From an uncultured Oscillospiraceae bacterium (GTDB lineage Bacteria; Bacillota; Clostridia; Oscillospirales; Oscillospiraceae): a DNA stretch of 14,079 nt. The stretch is taken from assembly GCA_934561515.1 (NCBI GenBank), contig CAKTGM010000037.1:1-14079 (forward strand). Direction: 5' to 3'. The translations under genes were made by a program, and so were the position numbers. The notes beneath the pieces are model-generated. The model was not told the origin of the DNA, did no database searches, and saw only the letters and a program-made list of their open reading frames with translations. This document shows positions 1 to 6,711 of this stretch, piece after piece. The stretch's first letter is position 1. Every line of letters starts with the position of its first letter.

Positions 1-51
1 CCGCTTATCCTGCCTCCACACCCCCGTCGAAACCGGTACGCCCCCGTGTGA

Positions 52-75
52 GCGGCACGGGCAAGCCCGTGCCGC
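52..75 (-). terminator. Strong hairpin downstream of the cyclophilin gene, possible terminator
   Basis: A perfect 10-base-pair inverted repeat (52-61 pairs with 66-75) with a 4-base loop lies 42 bases beyond the stop codon of the minus-strand cyclophilin gene. No T-tract follows it on either strand, so it is not a textbook intrinsic terminator. It could be a factor-dependent end or a transcript-stabilising 3' hairpin. No coding sequence is visible in 1-117. Confidence 0.4.
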
Positions 76-117
76 GAACAACGGCAGATTATTGCGCGAA
101 AGCAAAAGGAAATGAAA

Positions 118-639
118 TTACATCTTCTCCGGCGCAGGATAGTCAACGCCCTGCGTATCCACGCGGATGGACTTGATGACCTGCGGCTTTTTCGGCATAT
201 CGTTGAACATATTGCGGTTCACGCGGGAGATATCTACCGCCGCCTGCGCGTTCTCGGTGATCTTGCCGAAGGCGGCATACTGGCCGTCGAGGTGCGGCGC
301 GTCAGCCACCATGATGAAGAACTGGCTGCCCGCGCTGTCGGGGATCATCGTGCGCGCCATGGAGAGAACGCCCAGCGTGTGCTTGAGATCGTTCTTGAAG
401 CCGTTGGCGGAAAATTCGCCGCGGATCTCGTAGCCGGGGCCGCCCGTGCCGTTGCCGTCCGGGTCGCCGCCCTGGATCATGAAGCCGGGGATGACGCGGT
501 GGAAGACAACGCCATCATAAAATCCGGAATTTGCCAGCGCGATGAAGTTGTTGACGGTGTTGGGCGCAAGCTCGGGATAGAGCTCGCCGCTCATCACCGC
601 GCCGCTTTCCATTTCAATGGTCACAATCGGATTTGCCAT
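118..639 (-). CDS. ppiB: Cytoplasmic cyclophilin-type peptidyl-prolyl cis-trans isomerase
   Basis: This 173-residue single-domain cyclophilin catalyses cis-trans isomerisation of prolyl bonds and acts as a folding helper. It has no signal peptide or lipobox, so it should be cytoplasmic. Family motifs are clear: FHRVIPGFMIQGGD at residues 46-59 (R48 matches the catalytic Arg of human CypA), SAGSQFFI at 102-109, and HLDGQYAAFGK at 116-126. The tryptophan that starts the last motif in human CypA (W121, a cyclosporin contact) is His116 here, so weak cyclosporin binding is expected. The ATG at 639 is preferred over an upstream in-frame start at 744 because AAGGAG lies 7 bases upstream of it and the upstream extension is basic low-complexity sequence inside smpB. 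The gene follows smpB by 11 bases and the smpB stop codon overlaps its ribosome binding site, so the two are probably cotranscribed and coupled. Confidence 0.93.
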   Translation of the reverse strand: MANPIVTIEMESGAVMSGELYPELAPNTVNNFIALANSGFYDGVVFHRVIPGFMIQGGDPDGNGTGGPGYEIRGEFSANGFKNDLKHTLGVLSMARTMIPDSAGSQFFIMVADAPHLDGQYAAFGKITENAQAAVDISRVNRNMFNDMPKKPQVIKSIRVDTQGVDYPAPEKM

Positions 640-646
640 TTTTCTT

Positions 647-652
647 CTCCTT
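647..652 (-). promoter_or_regulatory. Ribosome binding site that fixes the cyclophilin start
   Basis: AAGGAG on the minus strand, 7 bases before the ATG at 639. It overlaps the TAA stop of smpB (651-653), which suggests translational coupling. Confidence 0.75.
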
Positions 653-1115
653 ATCTCCGCGCCTTCATCGCGCGGTCCATCTCGCGCTTGGCGTCGCGTC
701 TTGCGGCGTCCTCGCGCTTGTCGTAGTTTTTCTTGCCCTTGCACACGCCGACCTCGATCTTCACGCGCGCGTCCTTGAAGTAGACGCTCAGCGGAACAAG
801 CGCGTAGCCGTCCTGCTTGACGAGCGCGTAAAGCTTATTGATCTCGCGCTTGTGCAGAAGGAGCTTTTTCGGCCGGTCGGGGTCGTGGTTGAAGATATTG
901 CCCTTGTCGTAGGGGGAAATGTGCATCGAGAGGACGTTCGCCTCGCCGTTTTTGATGATGACATAGCTGTCCTTCAAATTCAGCGTACCGGCGCGGATGG
1001 ACTTGACCTCCGTGCCCTTGAGCTCGATGCCCGCCTCATAGCGGTCTTCAACAAAATAGTCATGGAACGCCTTGCGGTTCTGCGCCACGACCTTGATTCC
1101 CTTTTTCTCCGCCAC
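651..1115 (-). CDS. smpB: SsrA-binding protein SmpB
   Basis: This 154-residue protein is SmpB, the obligate partner of tmRNA in trans-translation, which rescues stalled ribosomes and tags incomplete proteins. The family is recognised from the beta-barrel core: AFHDYFVEDRYEAGIEL near residues 16-32, GTEVKSIRAGTLNLKDSYV at 34-52, and the stretch around DPDRPKKLLLHKREI at 78-92. It ends in the basic C-terminal tail (KGKKNYDKRE at 127-136 and onward) that enters the decoding centre. The length is normal. The start is a GTG at 1115 with AAAGGAGG 9 bases upstream. The ATG at 1120-1122 (minus strand) is in another frame. The tmRNA gene (ssrA), often close to smpB, is not visible in this window. The cyclophilin gene follows in the same operon. 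Confidence 0.97.
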   Translation of the reverse strand: MAEKKGIKVVAQNRKAFHDYFVEDRYEAGIELKGTEVKSIRAGTLNLKDSYVIIKNGEANVLSMHISPYDKGNIFNHDPDRPKKLLLHKREINKLYALVKQDGYALVPLSVYFKDARVKIEVGVCKGKKNYDKREDAARRDAKREMDRAMKARR

Positions 1116-1124
1116 GGCACATCG

Positions 1125-1132
1125 CCTCCTTT
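1125..1132 (-). promoter_or_regulatory. Ribosome binding site supporting the GTG start of smpB
   Basis: AAAGGAGG on the minus strand, 9 bases upstream of the GTG at 1115. The only closer ATG is out of frame, so this site decides the start. Confidence 0.75.
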
Positions 1133-1145
1133 GCGTTCGGGTAGT

Positions 1146-1174
1146 AGTTTAGCATACTTTTTCTTCCAGCACAA
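1146..1174 (-). promoter_or_regulatory. Predicted sigma-A-type promoter of smpB
   Basis: On the minus strand TTGTGC (1169-1174) is followed after exactly 17 bases by TAAACT (1146-1151). Initiation near 1139 would give a short leader with the AAAGGAGG site close to the 5' end. The hexamers are only moderate matches (3/6 and 4/6), so the call rests mainly on spacing and position. Confidence 0.45.
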
Positions 1175-1179
1175 GAGCT

Positions 1180-1196
1180 GTCACAAAAACGTAACA
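1180..1196 (-). promoter_or_regulatory. Candidate WalR box between smpB and the walR cluster
   Basis: On the minus strand the sequence reads TGTTAC, five bases (GTTTT), then TGTGAC. The published WalR (YycF) recognition sequence is a direct repeat TGTWAH-N5-TGTWAH. This site matches 11 of 12 specified positions with exact spacing; only the fourth base of the second half is off. It lies just upstream of the predicted smpB -35 element, about 49 bases from the inferred smpB start and about 97 bases from the inferred start of the Nudix-walR transcript. A chance match in this AT-rich patch is possible, and sites for related OmpR-family regulators look similar. Confidence 0.4.
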
Positions 1197-1269
1197 AACG
1201 AAAAATCGTCCCGCCCGCCTTCATTCTGCCCGCTTACTTTATTTTATAGTAGAATTCCGTGCGCCGCCG

Positions 1270-1278
1270 TGCTATACT
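1270..1278 (+). promoter_or_regulatory. Predicted extended -10 promoter of the Nudix-walRK-yycHI operon
   Basis: TGCTATACT contains the TGn extension followed by TATACT (1273-1278; 5/6 match to TATAAT). No convincing -35 hexamer lies 16-18 bases upstream, as is usual for extended -10 promoters. Transcription would begin near 1285 and give a leader of about 50 bases. The leader contains a small GGCGG/CCGCC hairpin (1301-1314) just before the AGGAGG site at 1321-1326. Confidence 0.5.
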
Positions 1279-1336
1279 TTTGATATCTATCGGATGCTCT
1301 GGCGGCATCCCGCCGCACTGAGGAGGCAGCTCTACC

Positions 1337-1900
1337 ATGGACTTAACCGAACGCAGGCTTTCCCGCGAGACGATCTACGAGGGAAATATCTTACATATTT
1401 ACCGCGACGATGTGCTCCTGCCCAATGGCAGGACGAGCGTGCGCGAGGTCGCCGATCACCCCGGCGGCGTTGCGATCGTCGCCCTTGACGAAAACGACAA
1501 TGTACTCACCGTGAAGCAGTACCGCTATGTCTTCTCCCGCGTGCTTGAGGAGATTCCCGCCGGAAAACTGGAGCGCGGCGAAGACCCGCGCGAGGCCGCA
1601 ATCCGCGAATTAAAGGAGGAGACGGGCGCGGCGAGCGCACGCATGACCGATCTCGGTTCTCTGCTTGTCTCCCCCGGCTGCTACAGCGAGGTGCTGCACC
1701 TTTACCTTGCCGAGGGGCTGACCTTCGGCGCGCAGCACCCGGACGAGGATGAATTCTTAGAGCTGTACCGCACGCCGTTCGATGAAATGCTCGCGCGCGT
1801 CATGCGCGGCGAGATCGAGGACGCGAAGACCGTCTGCGGCATTCTGAAGGTACACGCCCTGCGCACGGCGCAAACAGAGAAAGAGGAGAACGAGAACTGA
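1337..1900 (+). CDS. Nudix hydrolase, ADP-ribose pyrophosphatase type
   Basis: This 187-residue protein carries a complete Nudix box at residues 76-98: Gly76, Glu82, REL at 90-92, EE at 94-95, Gly97. The glutamates coordinate Mg2+ for pyrophosphate hydrolysis. Downstream of the box is SPG (112-114), with Pro113 about 15 residues past it, the spacing associated with ADP-ribose pyrophosphatases. The predicted reaction is ADP-ribose to AMP plus ribose 5-phosphate in the cytoplasm. The strand VAIVALDENDNVLTVKQYR (45-63) before the box also fits this subfamily. The ATG at 1337 has AGGAGG 10 bases upstream. An upstream ATG at 1294 is out of frame. The stop codon shares one base with the walR start (TGATG), so the two are cotranscribed and coupled. 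Why a nucleotide-sugar housecleaning enzyme leads a wall-regulon operon is unclear. Substrate is inferred from motif, not shown. Confidence 0.92.
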   Translation: MDLTERRLSRETIYEGNILHIYRDDVLLPNGRTSVREVADHPGGVAIVALDENDNVLTVKQYRYVFSRVLEEIPAGKLERGEDPREAAIRELKEETGAASARMTDLGSLLVSPGCYSEVLHLYLAEGLTFGAQHPDEDEFLELYRTPFDEMLARVMRGEIEDAKTVCGILKVHALRTAQTEKEENEN

Positions 1901-2610
1901 TGGAACAGAAAAAGACCGTCCTCATCGTGGAGGACGAGAAGAACATCGTGGATATCATCCGCTTCAACCTTCAGCGCACGGGCTACGACACGCTCGAGGC
2001 CTACGACGGCGAGGCGGGCCTCGCCATGGCGCGCGAAAAAAAGCCCGACCTCATCCTGCTCGACGTGATGATGCCCAAGATGATGGGCTTTGACGTCTGC
2101 CGCGCGCTGCGCGAGGAGGGGGACAATGTTCCCGTCATCATCCTGACCGCGCGCGAAGAGGAGGAGGACAAGATCCTCGGCCTTGAGATCGGCGCGGACG
2201 ACTACATCACCAAGCCCTTTTCCATGCGCGAGCTGCTCGCGCGCATCAAGGCAAACCTCCGCCGCACCACGATGCTCTCCGCCCCCGCCGCGGAGGACAA
2301 CTCCATGAGCGCCGGCGGCGGCATCACCATCGACCCCGACCGCTTTGAGGTGCGCAAGAACGGCGCGCCCGTCGACCTCACACAGCGCGAGTATGAGCTT
2401 CTCACCTTCCTTGCAAGCCACCCCGGCAAGGTCTTCTCGCGCGTGGACCTCATGGAGCAGGTCTGGAACTACGGCTACGTCGGCGACGATGCGCGCACCG
2501 TGGACGTGACGGTCCGCCGCCTTCGCGAGAAGATCGAGGACGACCCGGCCAACCCCACCTGCATCCTCACGCGCCGCGGCGTGGGCTACTACTTTGCCGC
2601 GCAGGACTGA
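1900..2610 (+). CDS. walR: WalR-type (YycF) OmpR/PhoB-family response regulator
   Basis: This 236-residue DNA-binding response regulator has a receiver domain (about 5-122) and a C-terminal winged-helix domain (about 138-232). Acidic pocket residues E11 and D12, phosphoacceptor D55 (LILLDVMMP), T83 and K105 (TKPF) are all present. The sequence around GLEIGADDYITKPFSMRELL and the recognition helix RTVDVTVRRLREKIEDDP (199-216) resembles WalR of Bacillus closely. The helix similarity is why the WalR DNA-site consensus can be tried here. Thr104 aligns with the Bacillus WalR threonine reported as a PrkC phosphorylation site, though a Thr here is common in the family. The start overlaps the Nudix stop by one base, with GAGGAG upstream. 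The kinase starts 35 bases after the stop. In Firmicutes WalR controls autolysins and wall metabolism. PhoP is the main alternative, but the gene order favours WalR. Confidence 0.9.
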   Translation: MEQKKTVLIVEDEKNIVDIIRFNLQRTGYDTLEAYDGEAGLAMAREKKPDLILLDVMMPKMMGFDVCRALREEGDNVPVIILTAREEEEDKILGLEIGADDYITKPFSMRELLARIKANLRRTTMLSAPAAEDNSMSAGGGITIDPDRFEVRKNGAPVDLTQREYELLTFLASHPGKVFSRVDLMEQVWNYGYVGDDARTVDVTVRRLREKIEDDPANPTCILTRRGVGYYFAAQD

Positions 2611-2645
2611 TGCGCGCACCATTTCCCCGAAAGGAGTGACCGCCT

Positions 2646-4427
2646 ATGTTCCGCAGCCTGCACATGAAGCTCGTGATGATCATGCTGCTGCTCGTCACCT
2701 CGCTGATGGCGGTGGTGGGCGCGTTTCTGATGACCAGCGTCACCAACTTCTATATTGACGATTTCTACGACCAGATGAGCGAGGCCTTCGGCGAGTCCGG
2801 CGCTGCGTTCGTCAGCTCGCTTCGTGAGGAGGCCGCGCAGGAGGACGGCGCAGCACGCCTGCAAACGATGCTCGAGGCCTATTCCGGCACGCTGAGCATC
2901 GACTCGCGCAACCGCAACTACTACATTCTCGACGGCAGGAACGGCGAGGTGCTCGCCTCCAGCAGCGACGACACCGAGCTTCTCGAGCAGACCGAGAACA
3001 TCCTCACCGCGCGCAACGGCGAGGTCGGCAACCACAGCGACCTTGCCGCGAGCTATATGGACGTTGCTATCCCCATCTCCGGCGGCGACAACAGCTTCAT
3101 CATCTACATCCGCGACAACCGCAGCACCGTCTCGTCGCTGAACTCGGAGCTGCTGTTCATCATTTTGCAGGCGCTGCTCGTCGGCCTGCTCGTTTCGATC
3201 CTGCTCTCGTTCCTGCTGGCAAAAACGATGATCGACCCCATCGAAAAGCTGACTGAGGGCGCTGAGCGCATCGCCACCGGTGACTTTGACGAGACGCTCG
3301 CCGTCGAATCGACGGACGAGATCGGCATCCTGACGACCACCTTCAACGACATGGCCACCGTTCTCCACTCCACGCTTGAGGCCGTGGAGAACGAGCGCAA
3401 CAAGCTCGACACGCTCTTTCTCCACATGAGCGATGGCGTCGTCGCCTATGACGCAAATGCCACGCTCATCCACTGCAACCCCGCCGCCTGCGAGCTGCTG
3501 GGCCGCACGGCGGAGGAATGCGTCTACAGCGAGCTGTTTGAGTCCATCTTCCCCTTCTCCCATGTTATTTCCATGCAGCGCAGCGATTACCTTGCCTCCG
3601 AGCTCACCGTCGGCGAGCGCAGCGTGGAGCTGTACTTTGCCCCCTTTTCCGATGAGGAGAGCGGCGGCGTTCTCATCGTGCTGCACGATGTGACCGAGCA
3701 CCGCAAGACCGAGGAGCGGCGCAAGGAATTTGTCGCCAACGTCTCCCACGAGCTGCGCACCCCGCTGACGAACGTCCGCTCCTACGCCGAGACCATCCGC
3801 GAGGCGGGCGACGATTTGAGCCGCGAGACGGAGAACGACTTTCTCGATGTCGTCATCAGCGAGACCGACCGCATGACCCACATTGTGCAGGACCTGCTGA
3901 CGCTCTCGCGCCTCGACTCCGGCCGCAGCGAGATGAACATGGCGCGCTTCCCCTTCTCCGCCGCCATCGACTCCGTCCTCCGCTCCATCGAGCTGGAGGC
4001 GCGCCGACACAAGCATGAGCTCACGCACGACTACAGCGAAAATCTGCCCCTCATCATGGGTGACCGCGGGCGCATCGAGCAGGTCATGCTCAATGTGCTC
4101 GGCAACGCCGTCAAGTATACGCCTGACGGCGGCCACATCCGCGTCACCGCGGGAAGCGAGGGCGAAACCGTCTGGATGGAGGTCGCGGACGACGGCATCG
4201 GCATCCCCGAGGATGACCGCTCCCGCATCTTCGAGCGCTTCTACCGCGTCGACAAGGCACGCTCGCGCGAATCCGGCGGCACGGGTCTCGGTCTTTCCAT
4301 CGCCACCGAGATCGTCCAGCGCCACCACGGCACGCTCACGCTCGTCGACCGTCCCGGCCCCGGCACGACCGTGCGCCTGGAGCTGCCCATCACCCAGCCT
4401 ATGGGCGGGGAGGGCGGCCATGCGTAA
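2646..4427 (+). CDS. walK: WalK-type (YycG) membrane sensor histidine kinase
   Basis: This 593-residue kinase has the WalK layout. TM1 is about residues 8-30, followed by an extracytoplasmic sensor region of about 138 residues (31-168). TM2 is about 169-192, HAMP about 193-245, and a cytoplasmic PAS domain about 252-348. The dimerisation/phosphoacceptor domain has VSHELRTPL at 366-374 with His368. The ATPase domain has an N-box (NVLGNAVKYT at 483-492), G1 (DDGIGI 515-520), F-box (FERFYRVD 529-536) and G2 (GTGLGL 545-550). All catalytic motifs are intact. It should autophosphorylate on His368 and pass phosphate to D55 of the adjacent regulator, and its HxxxT-type motif (HELRT) also suits phosphatase activity. 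AAGGAG (2631-2636) lies 9 bases upstream of the ATG. The last 8 bases overlap the next gene. Ligand is unknown. Confidence 0.92.
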   Translation: MFRSLHMKLVMIMLLLVTSLMAVVGAFLMTSVTNFYIDDFYDQMSEAFGESGAAFVSSLREEAAQEDGAARLQTMLEAYSGTLSIDSRNRNYYILDGRNGEVLASSSDDTELLEQTENILTARNGEVGNHSDLAASYMDVAIPISGGDNSFIIYIRDNRSTVSSLNSELLFIILQALLVGLLVSILLSFLLAKTMIDPIEKLTEGAERIATGDFDETLAVESTDEIGILTTTFNDMATVLHSTLEAVENERNKLDTLFLHMSDGVVAYDANATLIHCNPAACELLGRTAEECVYSELFESIFPFSHVISMQRSDYLASELTVGERSVELYFAPFSDEESGGVLIVLHDVTEHRKTEERRKEFVANVSHELRTPLTNVRSYAETIREAGDDLSRETENDFLDVVISETDRMTHIVQDLLTLSRLDSGRSEMNMARFPFSAAIDSVLRSIELEARRHKHELTHDYSENLPLIMGDRGRIEQVMLNVLGNAVKYTPDGGHIRVTAGSEGETVWMEVADDGIGIPEDDRSRIFERFYRVDKARSRESGGTGLGLSIATEIVQRHHGTLTLVDRPGPGTTVRLELPITQPMGGEGGHA

Positions 4428-5712
4428 GAGATCGACCGTTTCCCGCCTGCAAAATGCCGCCATCGCGGTGCTGACTGTCTCGGCGCTCTTCCTTTTGACG
4501 CAGACGCCGCTGTTCGGCGACCTTGCGGGCAAAACGCCCTACGAGCTTGCCCAAAGCTGGTTCACCTCCGACCCGGCGCTCCCCGAGAGCGTTGAGTCTG
4601 ACGCGAGCGCCCTCTCCCTCCCCGTGCACATGGTCTTCACCAACGACTATACCCGCTTCGGACTCGACGCGATCACCACGAGCGATGACCGCTTCGAGCA
4701 GGCAGGCAGCTTCTTCCGCGAGGCCATCGGCTCCGCCGACGCGCTCGAATCCTGCAAGGACTCCGACCTGCTCTCCGCCCTTTCGCGCAGCGGCATCTAC
4801 CTTGAGCTTGAGGCGGAAACGCCGCTTTCGCTCTTTGGCGAGATGCTCGGCGTCAGCGCGCCCGAGGCCGATCTTTTCAAGCTGCGCCGCCTCCTGCTCA
4901 GCCCCGTTGGGGATAAGACCCTGCTCTATCTTGAAGACCTTGCAAGCGGCTGCTATGTCTGCCACACGGCGGTGAGCGCCGCCGCGCTCACGCAGGCGCT
5001 CGCCGCGCTCGACGGCAACGGCACGGACTTCGCCTTCGCCCTCTCCGGCGACTTTTCCCTGCTCTCGCCCTATACGATCATTTTCAGCGAGCCTGTGCAG
5101 AGAAATACCCTCTCCGTCACGAGCGCCCTTGCCGATAAGGAGAGCTTCCTGCGCCTCGCCGAATTCAACCCCCACACGGAAAACAGCTACACCGATTCCT
5201 CCGGCACCATCGTCATCCGCGAGGTCTACGGCACGCTGCGCATCCCGCCCGACGGTGCCGTCACCTATCAGGGCGACAGCGCGGAGCTTGGCTCTCTTTA
5301 TTATGTCAACTCCGTCACCCCCGGCAGACCCACCATGGCCGAATCCATCAACGCTGCGCAGAAGCTCGTCTTCACGCTGCTGCGCGACCTGATCGGCGAT
5401 GCTGAGCTTTATTTCAGCGGCTACGAGGGCAGCGCCAAGAGCTGCACCGTGACCTTCGACTATGCCGTAGACGGCACGCCCCTCCACTTTTCCGACGGCA
5501 GCCATGCCGCCTATGTGACCATCGAGGGGCAGACCATCACGAACTTCCAGCTCCACTGCCGCAGCTACACCGTCGGCGACACGCCCGCGCTGCTGCTGCC
5601 CATCCGTCAGGCCGCCGCCATCGCAGGCGGCAAATACAAGAGCGCCGAGCTGCACGTCTGCTACGAGGACCGCGGCACGGACACGGCGAGCCCCGCCTGG
5701 TTCGCCATGTAA
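4420..5712 (+). CDS. yycH: YycH-like WalK-associated extracytoplasmic protein
   Basis: This 430-residue protein has a basic N-terminus and one membrane anchor (about residues 12-28); the rest should lie outside the membrane. It matches YycH in topology, size and position directly after walK. In Bacillus, YycH and YycI bind WalK in the membrane and modulate its activity. Sequence identity to reference YycH appears low, so the assignment rests largely on context plus a C-terminal strand-helix-strand module that resembles the one in the next gene. The ATG at 4420 was chosen over an in-frame start at 4015 because GGGGAGGG (4407-4414) precedes it, it overlaps the kinase by only 8 bases, and it places the membrane segment at the N-terminus. 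The protein ends PAWFAM, shortly after a PxW motif that the neighbour also has but continues past. A CYVCH motif at 178-182 is probably coincidental. Confidence 0.75.
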   Translation: MRKRSTVSRLQNAAIAVLTVSALFLLTQTPLFGDLAGKTPYELAQSWFTSDPALPESVESDASALSLPVHMVFTNDYTRFGLDAITTSDDRFEQAGSFFREAIGSADALESCKDSDLLSALSRSGIYLELEAETPLSLFGEMLGVSAPEADLFKLRRLLLSPVGDKTLLYLEDLASGCYVCHTAVSAAALTQALAALDGNGTDFAFALSGDFSLLSPYTIIFSEPVQRNTLSVTSALADKESFLRLAEFNPHTENSYTDSSGTIVIREVYGTLRIPPDGAVTYQGDSAELGSLYYVNSVTPGRPTMAESINAAQKLVFTLLRDLIGDAELYFSGYEGSAKSCTVTFDYAVDGTPLHFSDGSHAAYVTIEGQTITNFQLHCRSYTVGDTPALLLPIRQAAAIAGGKYKSAELHVCYEDRGTDTASPAWFAM

Positions 5713-5744
5713 GATGAAATCAACCGCGAAAGGAGATCGCGCGC

Positions 5745-6545
5745 ATGAAAGCCTCCCGGCTCAAAACGATCGTCATTGTGATCCTGCTGCTGGTCAACGC
5801 ATTTCTGCTCTTTCTGCTGCTCAGCCGCCGCGCCGAGCAGGTGCAGTCCTACGAGCGCAGCGTTGAGCAGCTCTGCGCGCTCTATGAGCGCAGCGGCGTC
5901 TCCCTCGACCGCACACTGCTGCCGAAGGACAGCAGCGTACACCTGCTCTCCCTCGAGCGCGACAGCGCGCGCGAGGCCGCCTTTGCCAAGGCCCTGCTCG
6001 GCGGCGAGCCCTCCCTGCTCGACTCCGGCGGCGGCGTGAGCCGCTACAGCGGCGAGACCGGCTCCTGTGCCATCCGCTCGGGCGGCTCGGTGGAGGCCTC
6101 GCTCTCCCGCCCCGTGGAGGATGCACCAGCCTTCTGCAGCGAGCTCTTCCGCTCGTTCGGCTACGAGGAGAGCTCATCCACGCTCGAAGGAGGCAGCGGC
6201 AGCGTCACCGGCCTTCGCCGCAGCGCGGGCCGCCTCATCTACAACGCCTCCCTCACGCTCAGCTTTTCAGACGGCGTGCTCACCGCCGCCTCGGGCGTTT
6301 TTCTCTCCGAGCTCAGCGAGAGCCGCCGCGCCGACGGCATCGACGCCGTCAGTGCGCTCGTGTGCTTTCTCGACTATTGCGGCGCTTCCGGCGTTGTGTG
6401 CACGGAGGTCTCCGCGCTCGAAAGCGGCTATCTGCTGCAATCCACCGCCGTCTCTTCGCTGCGCCTTGCGCCCGTGTGGCGCATCACAACGGACGTGAAC
6501 AACTATTATGTCAACTGCAAAAGCGGCGAGATCACGCGCGAATAA
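5745..6545 (+). CDS. yycI: YycI-like WalK-associated extracytoplasmic protein
   Basis: This 266-residue protein has a single N-terminal membrane helix (about 8-26) ending in SRR, then an extracytoplasmic region. The first part (about 31-85) is polar and probably helical. The C-terminal part has a strand pair near 163-190, a helix at about 196-213, and a closing segment PVWRITTD..YYVNCKSGEI (243-263) typical of YycI/PepSY-like domains. The position after walR-walK-yycH and the matching topology support a YycI role: a membrane partner that tunes WalK. Overall similarity to the Bacillus protein is not obvious by eye, so function is inferred from synteny and fold hints. AAAGGAGAT (5729-5737) precedes the ATG, and the gap to the previous gene is 32 bases, which fits one operon. 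No walJ (YycJ hydrolase) or htrA follows, unlike Bacillus. Confidence 0.7.
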   Translation: MKASRLKTIVIVILLLVNAFLLFLLLSRRAEQVQSYERSVEQLCALYERSGVSLDRTLLPKDSSVHLLSLERDSAREAAFAKALLGGEPSLLDSGGGVSRYSGETGSCAIRSGGSVEASLSRPVEDAPAFCSELFRSFGYEESSSTLEGGSGSVTGLRRSAGRLIYNASLTLSFSDGVLTAASGVFLSELSESRRADGIDAVSALVCFLDYCGASGVVCTEVSALESGYLLQSTAVSSLRLAPVWRITTDVNNYYVNCKSGEITRE

Positions 6546-6585
6546 AATTGTTTTCCCTGTTTTTGTAATTTTCCCCGGCCCAGCA

Positions 6586-6613
6586 TTGCATTTTTCGTTT
6601 TTTTTGGTATACT
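6586..6613 (+). promoter_or_regulatory. Predicted extended -10 promoter of murA
   Basis: TGGTATACT (6605-6613) gives an extended -10 with TATACT at 6608-6613. A weak -35 (TTGCAT, 6586-6591) lies 16 bases upstream. It sits in the AT-rich 166-base gap between yycI and murA, so murA can be transcribed separately from the walRK operon. Initiation near 6620 would give a leader of about 90 bases. A half-site TGTAAT (6564-6569) resembles half a WalR box but has no partner at the right distance. Confidence 0.6.
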
Positions 6614-6638
6614 GTCTATGTATTATGTGAATACCATG

Positions 6639-6660
6639 AGCAGGCGGCCTCGCCCCTGCT
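6639..6660 (+). other. Hairpin in the murA leader
   Basis: AGCAGG (6639-6644) can pair with CCTGCT (6655-6660) around a 10-base GC-rich interior that can pair further. Only four Ts follow shortly after, so it is at most a weak attenuator and may simply be leader structure. Confidence 0.25.
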
Positions 6661-6699
6661 GCTTTTGAAGATATAAGATTGCTATTGTCCTCTTTCCAT

Positions 6700-6705
6700 A
6701 AGGAG
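6700..6705 (+). promoter_or_regulatory. Ribosome binding site that fixes the murA start
   Basis: AAGGAG is 6 bases before the ATG at 6712. It rules out the upstream in-frame ATG at 6679, which would add 11 non-conserved residues. Confidence 0.75.
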
Positions 6706-6711
6706 TTTTTT

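Noticed and set aside
1..117. Possible ssrA (tmRNA) next to smpB
   Set aside because: No tRNA-like acceptor end with CCA and no tag-peptide reading frame could be found in the short stretch available.
4015..4419. A 5' extension of the yycH frame into walK
   Set aside because: It runs inside the kinase ATPase domain in another frame and is serine/arginine/alanine-rich. A good ribosome binding site and the membrane segment place the start at 4420.
4951..4965. CYVCH (a CxxCH heme-type motif) in the YycH-like protein
   Set aside because: It is a single motif in what looks like a beta strand, with no cytochrome maturation genes nearby. Chance is the simplest explanation.
2589..5655. Long minus-strand frames (647 and 418 codons) opposite walK and yycH
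   Set aside because: Composition is alanine/glycine/valine-rich without any recognisable motif, and the plus-strand genes have clear domains. They are GC-driven shadow frames.
6555..6580. A WalR box in the murA promoter region
   Set aside because: Only one half-site (TGTAAT at 6564-6569) is present. No second half at the 11-base period could be found on either side.
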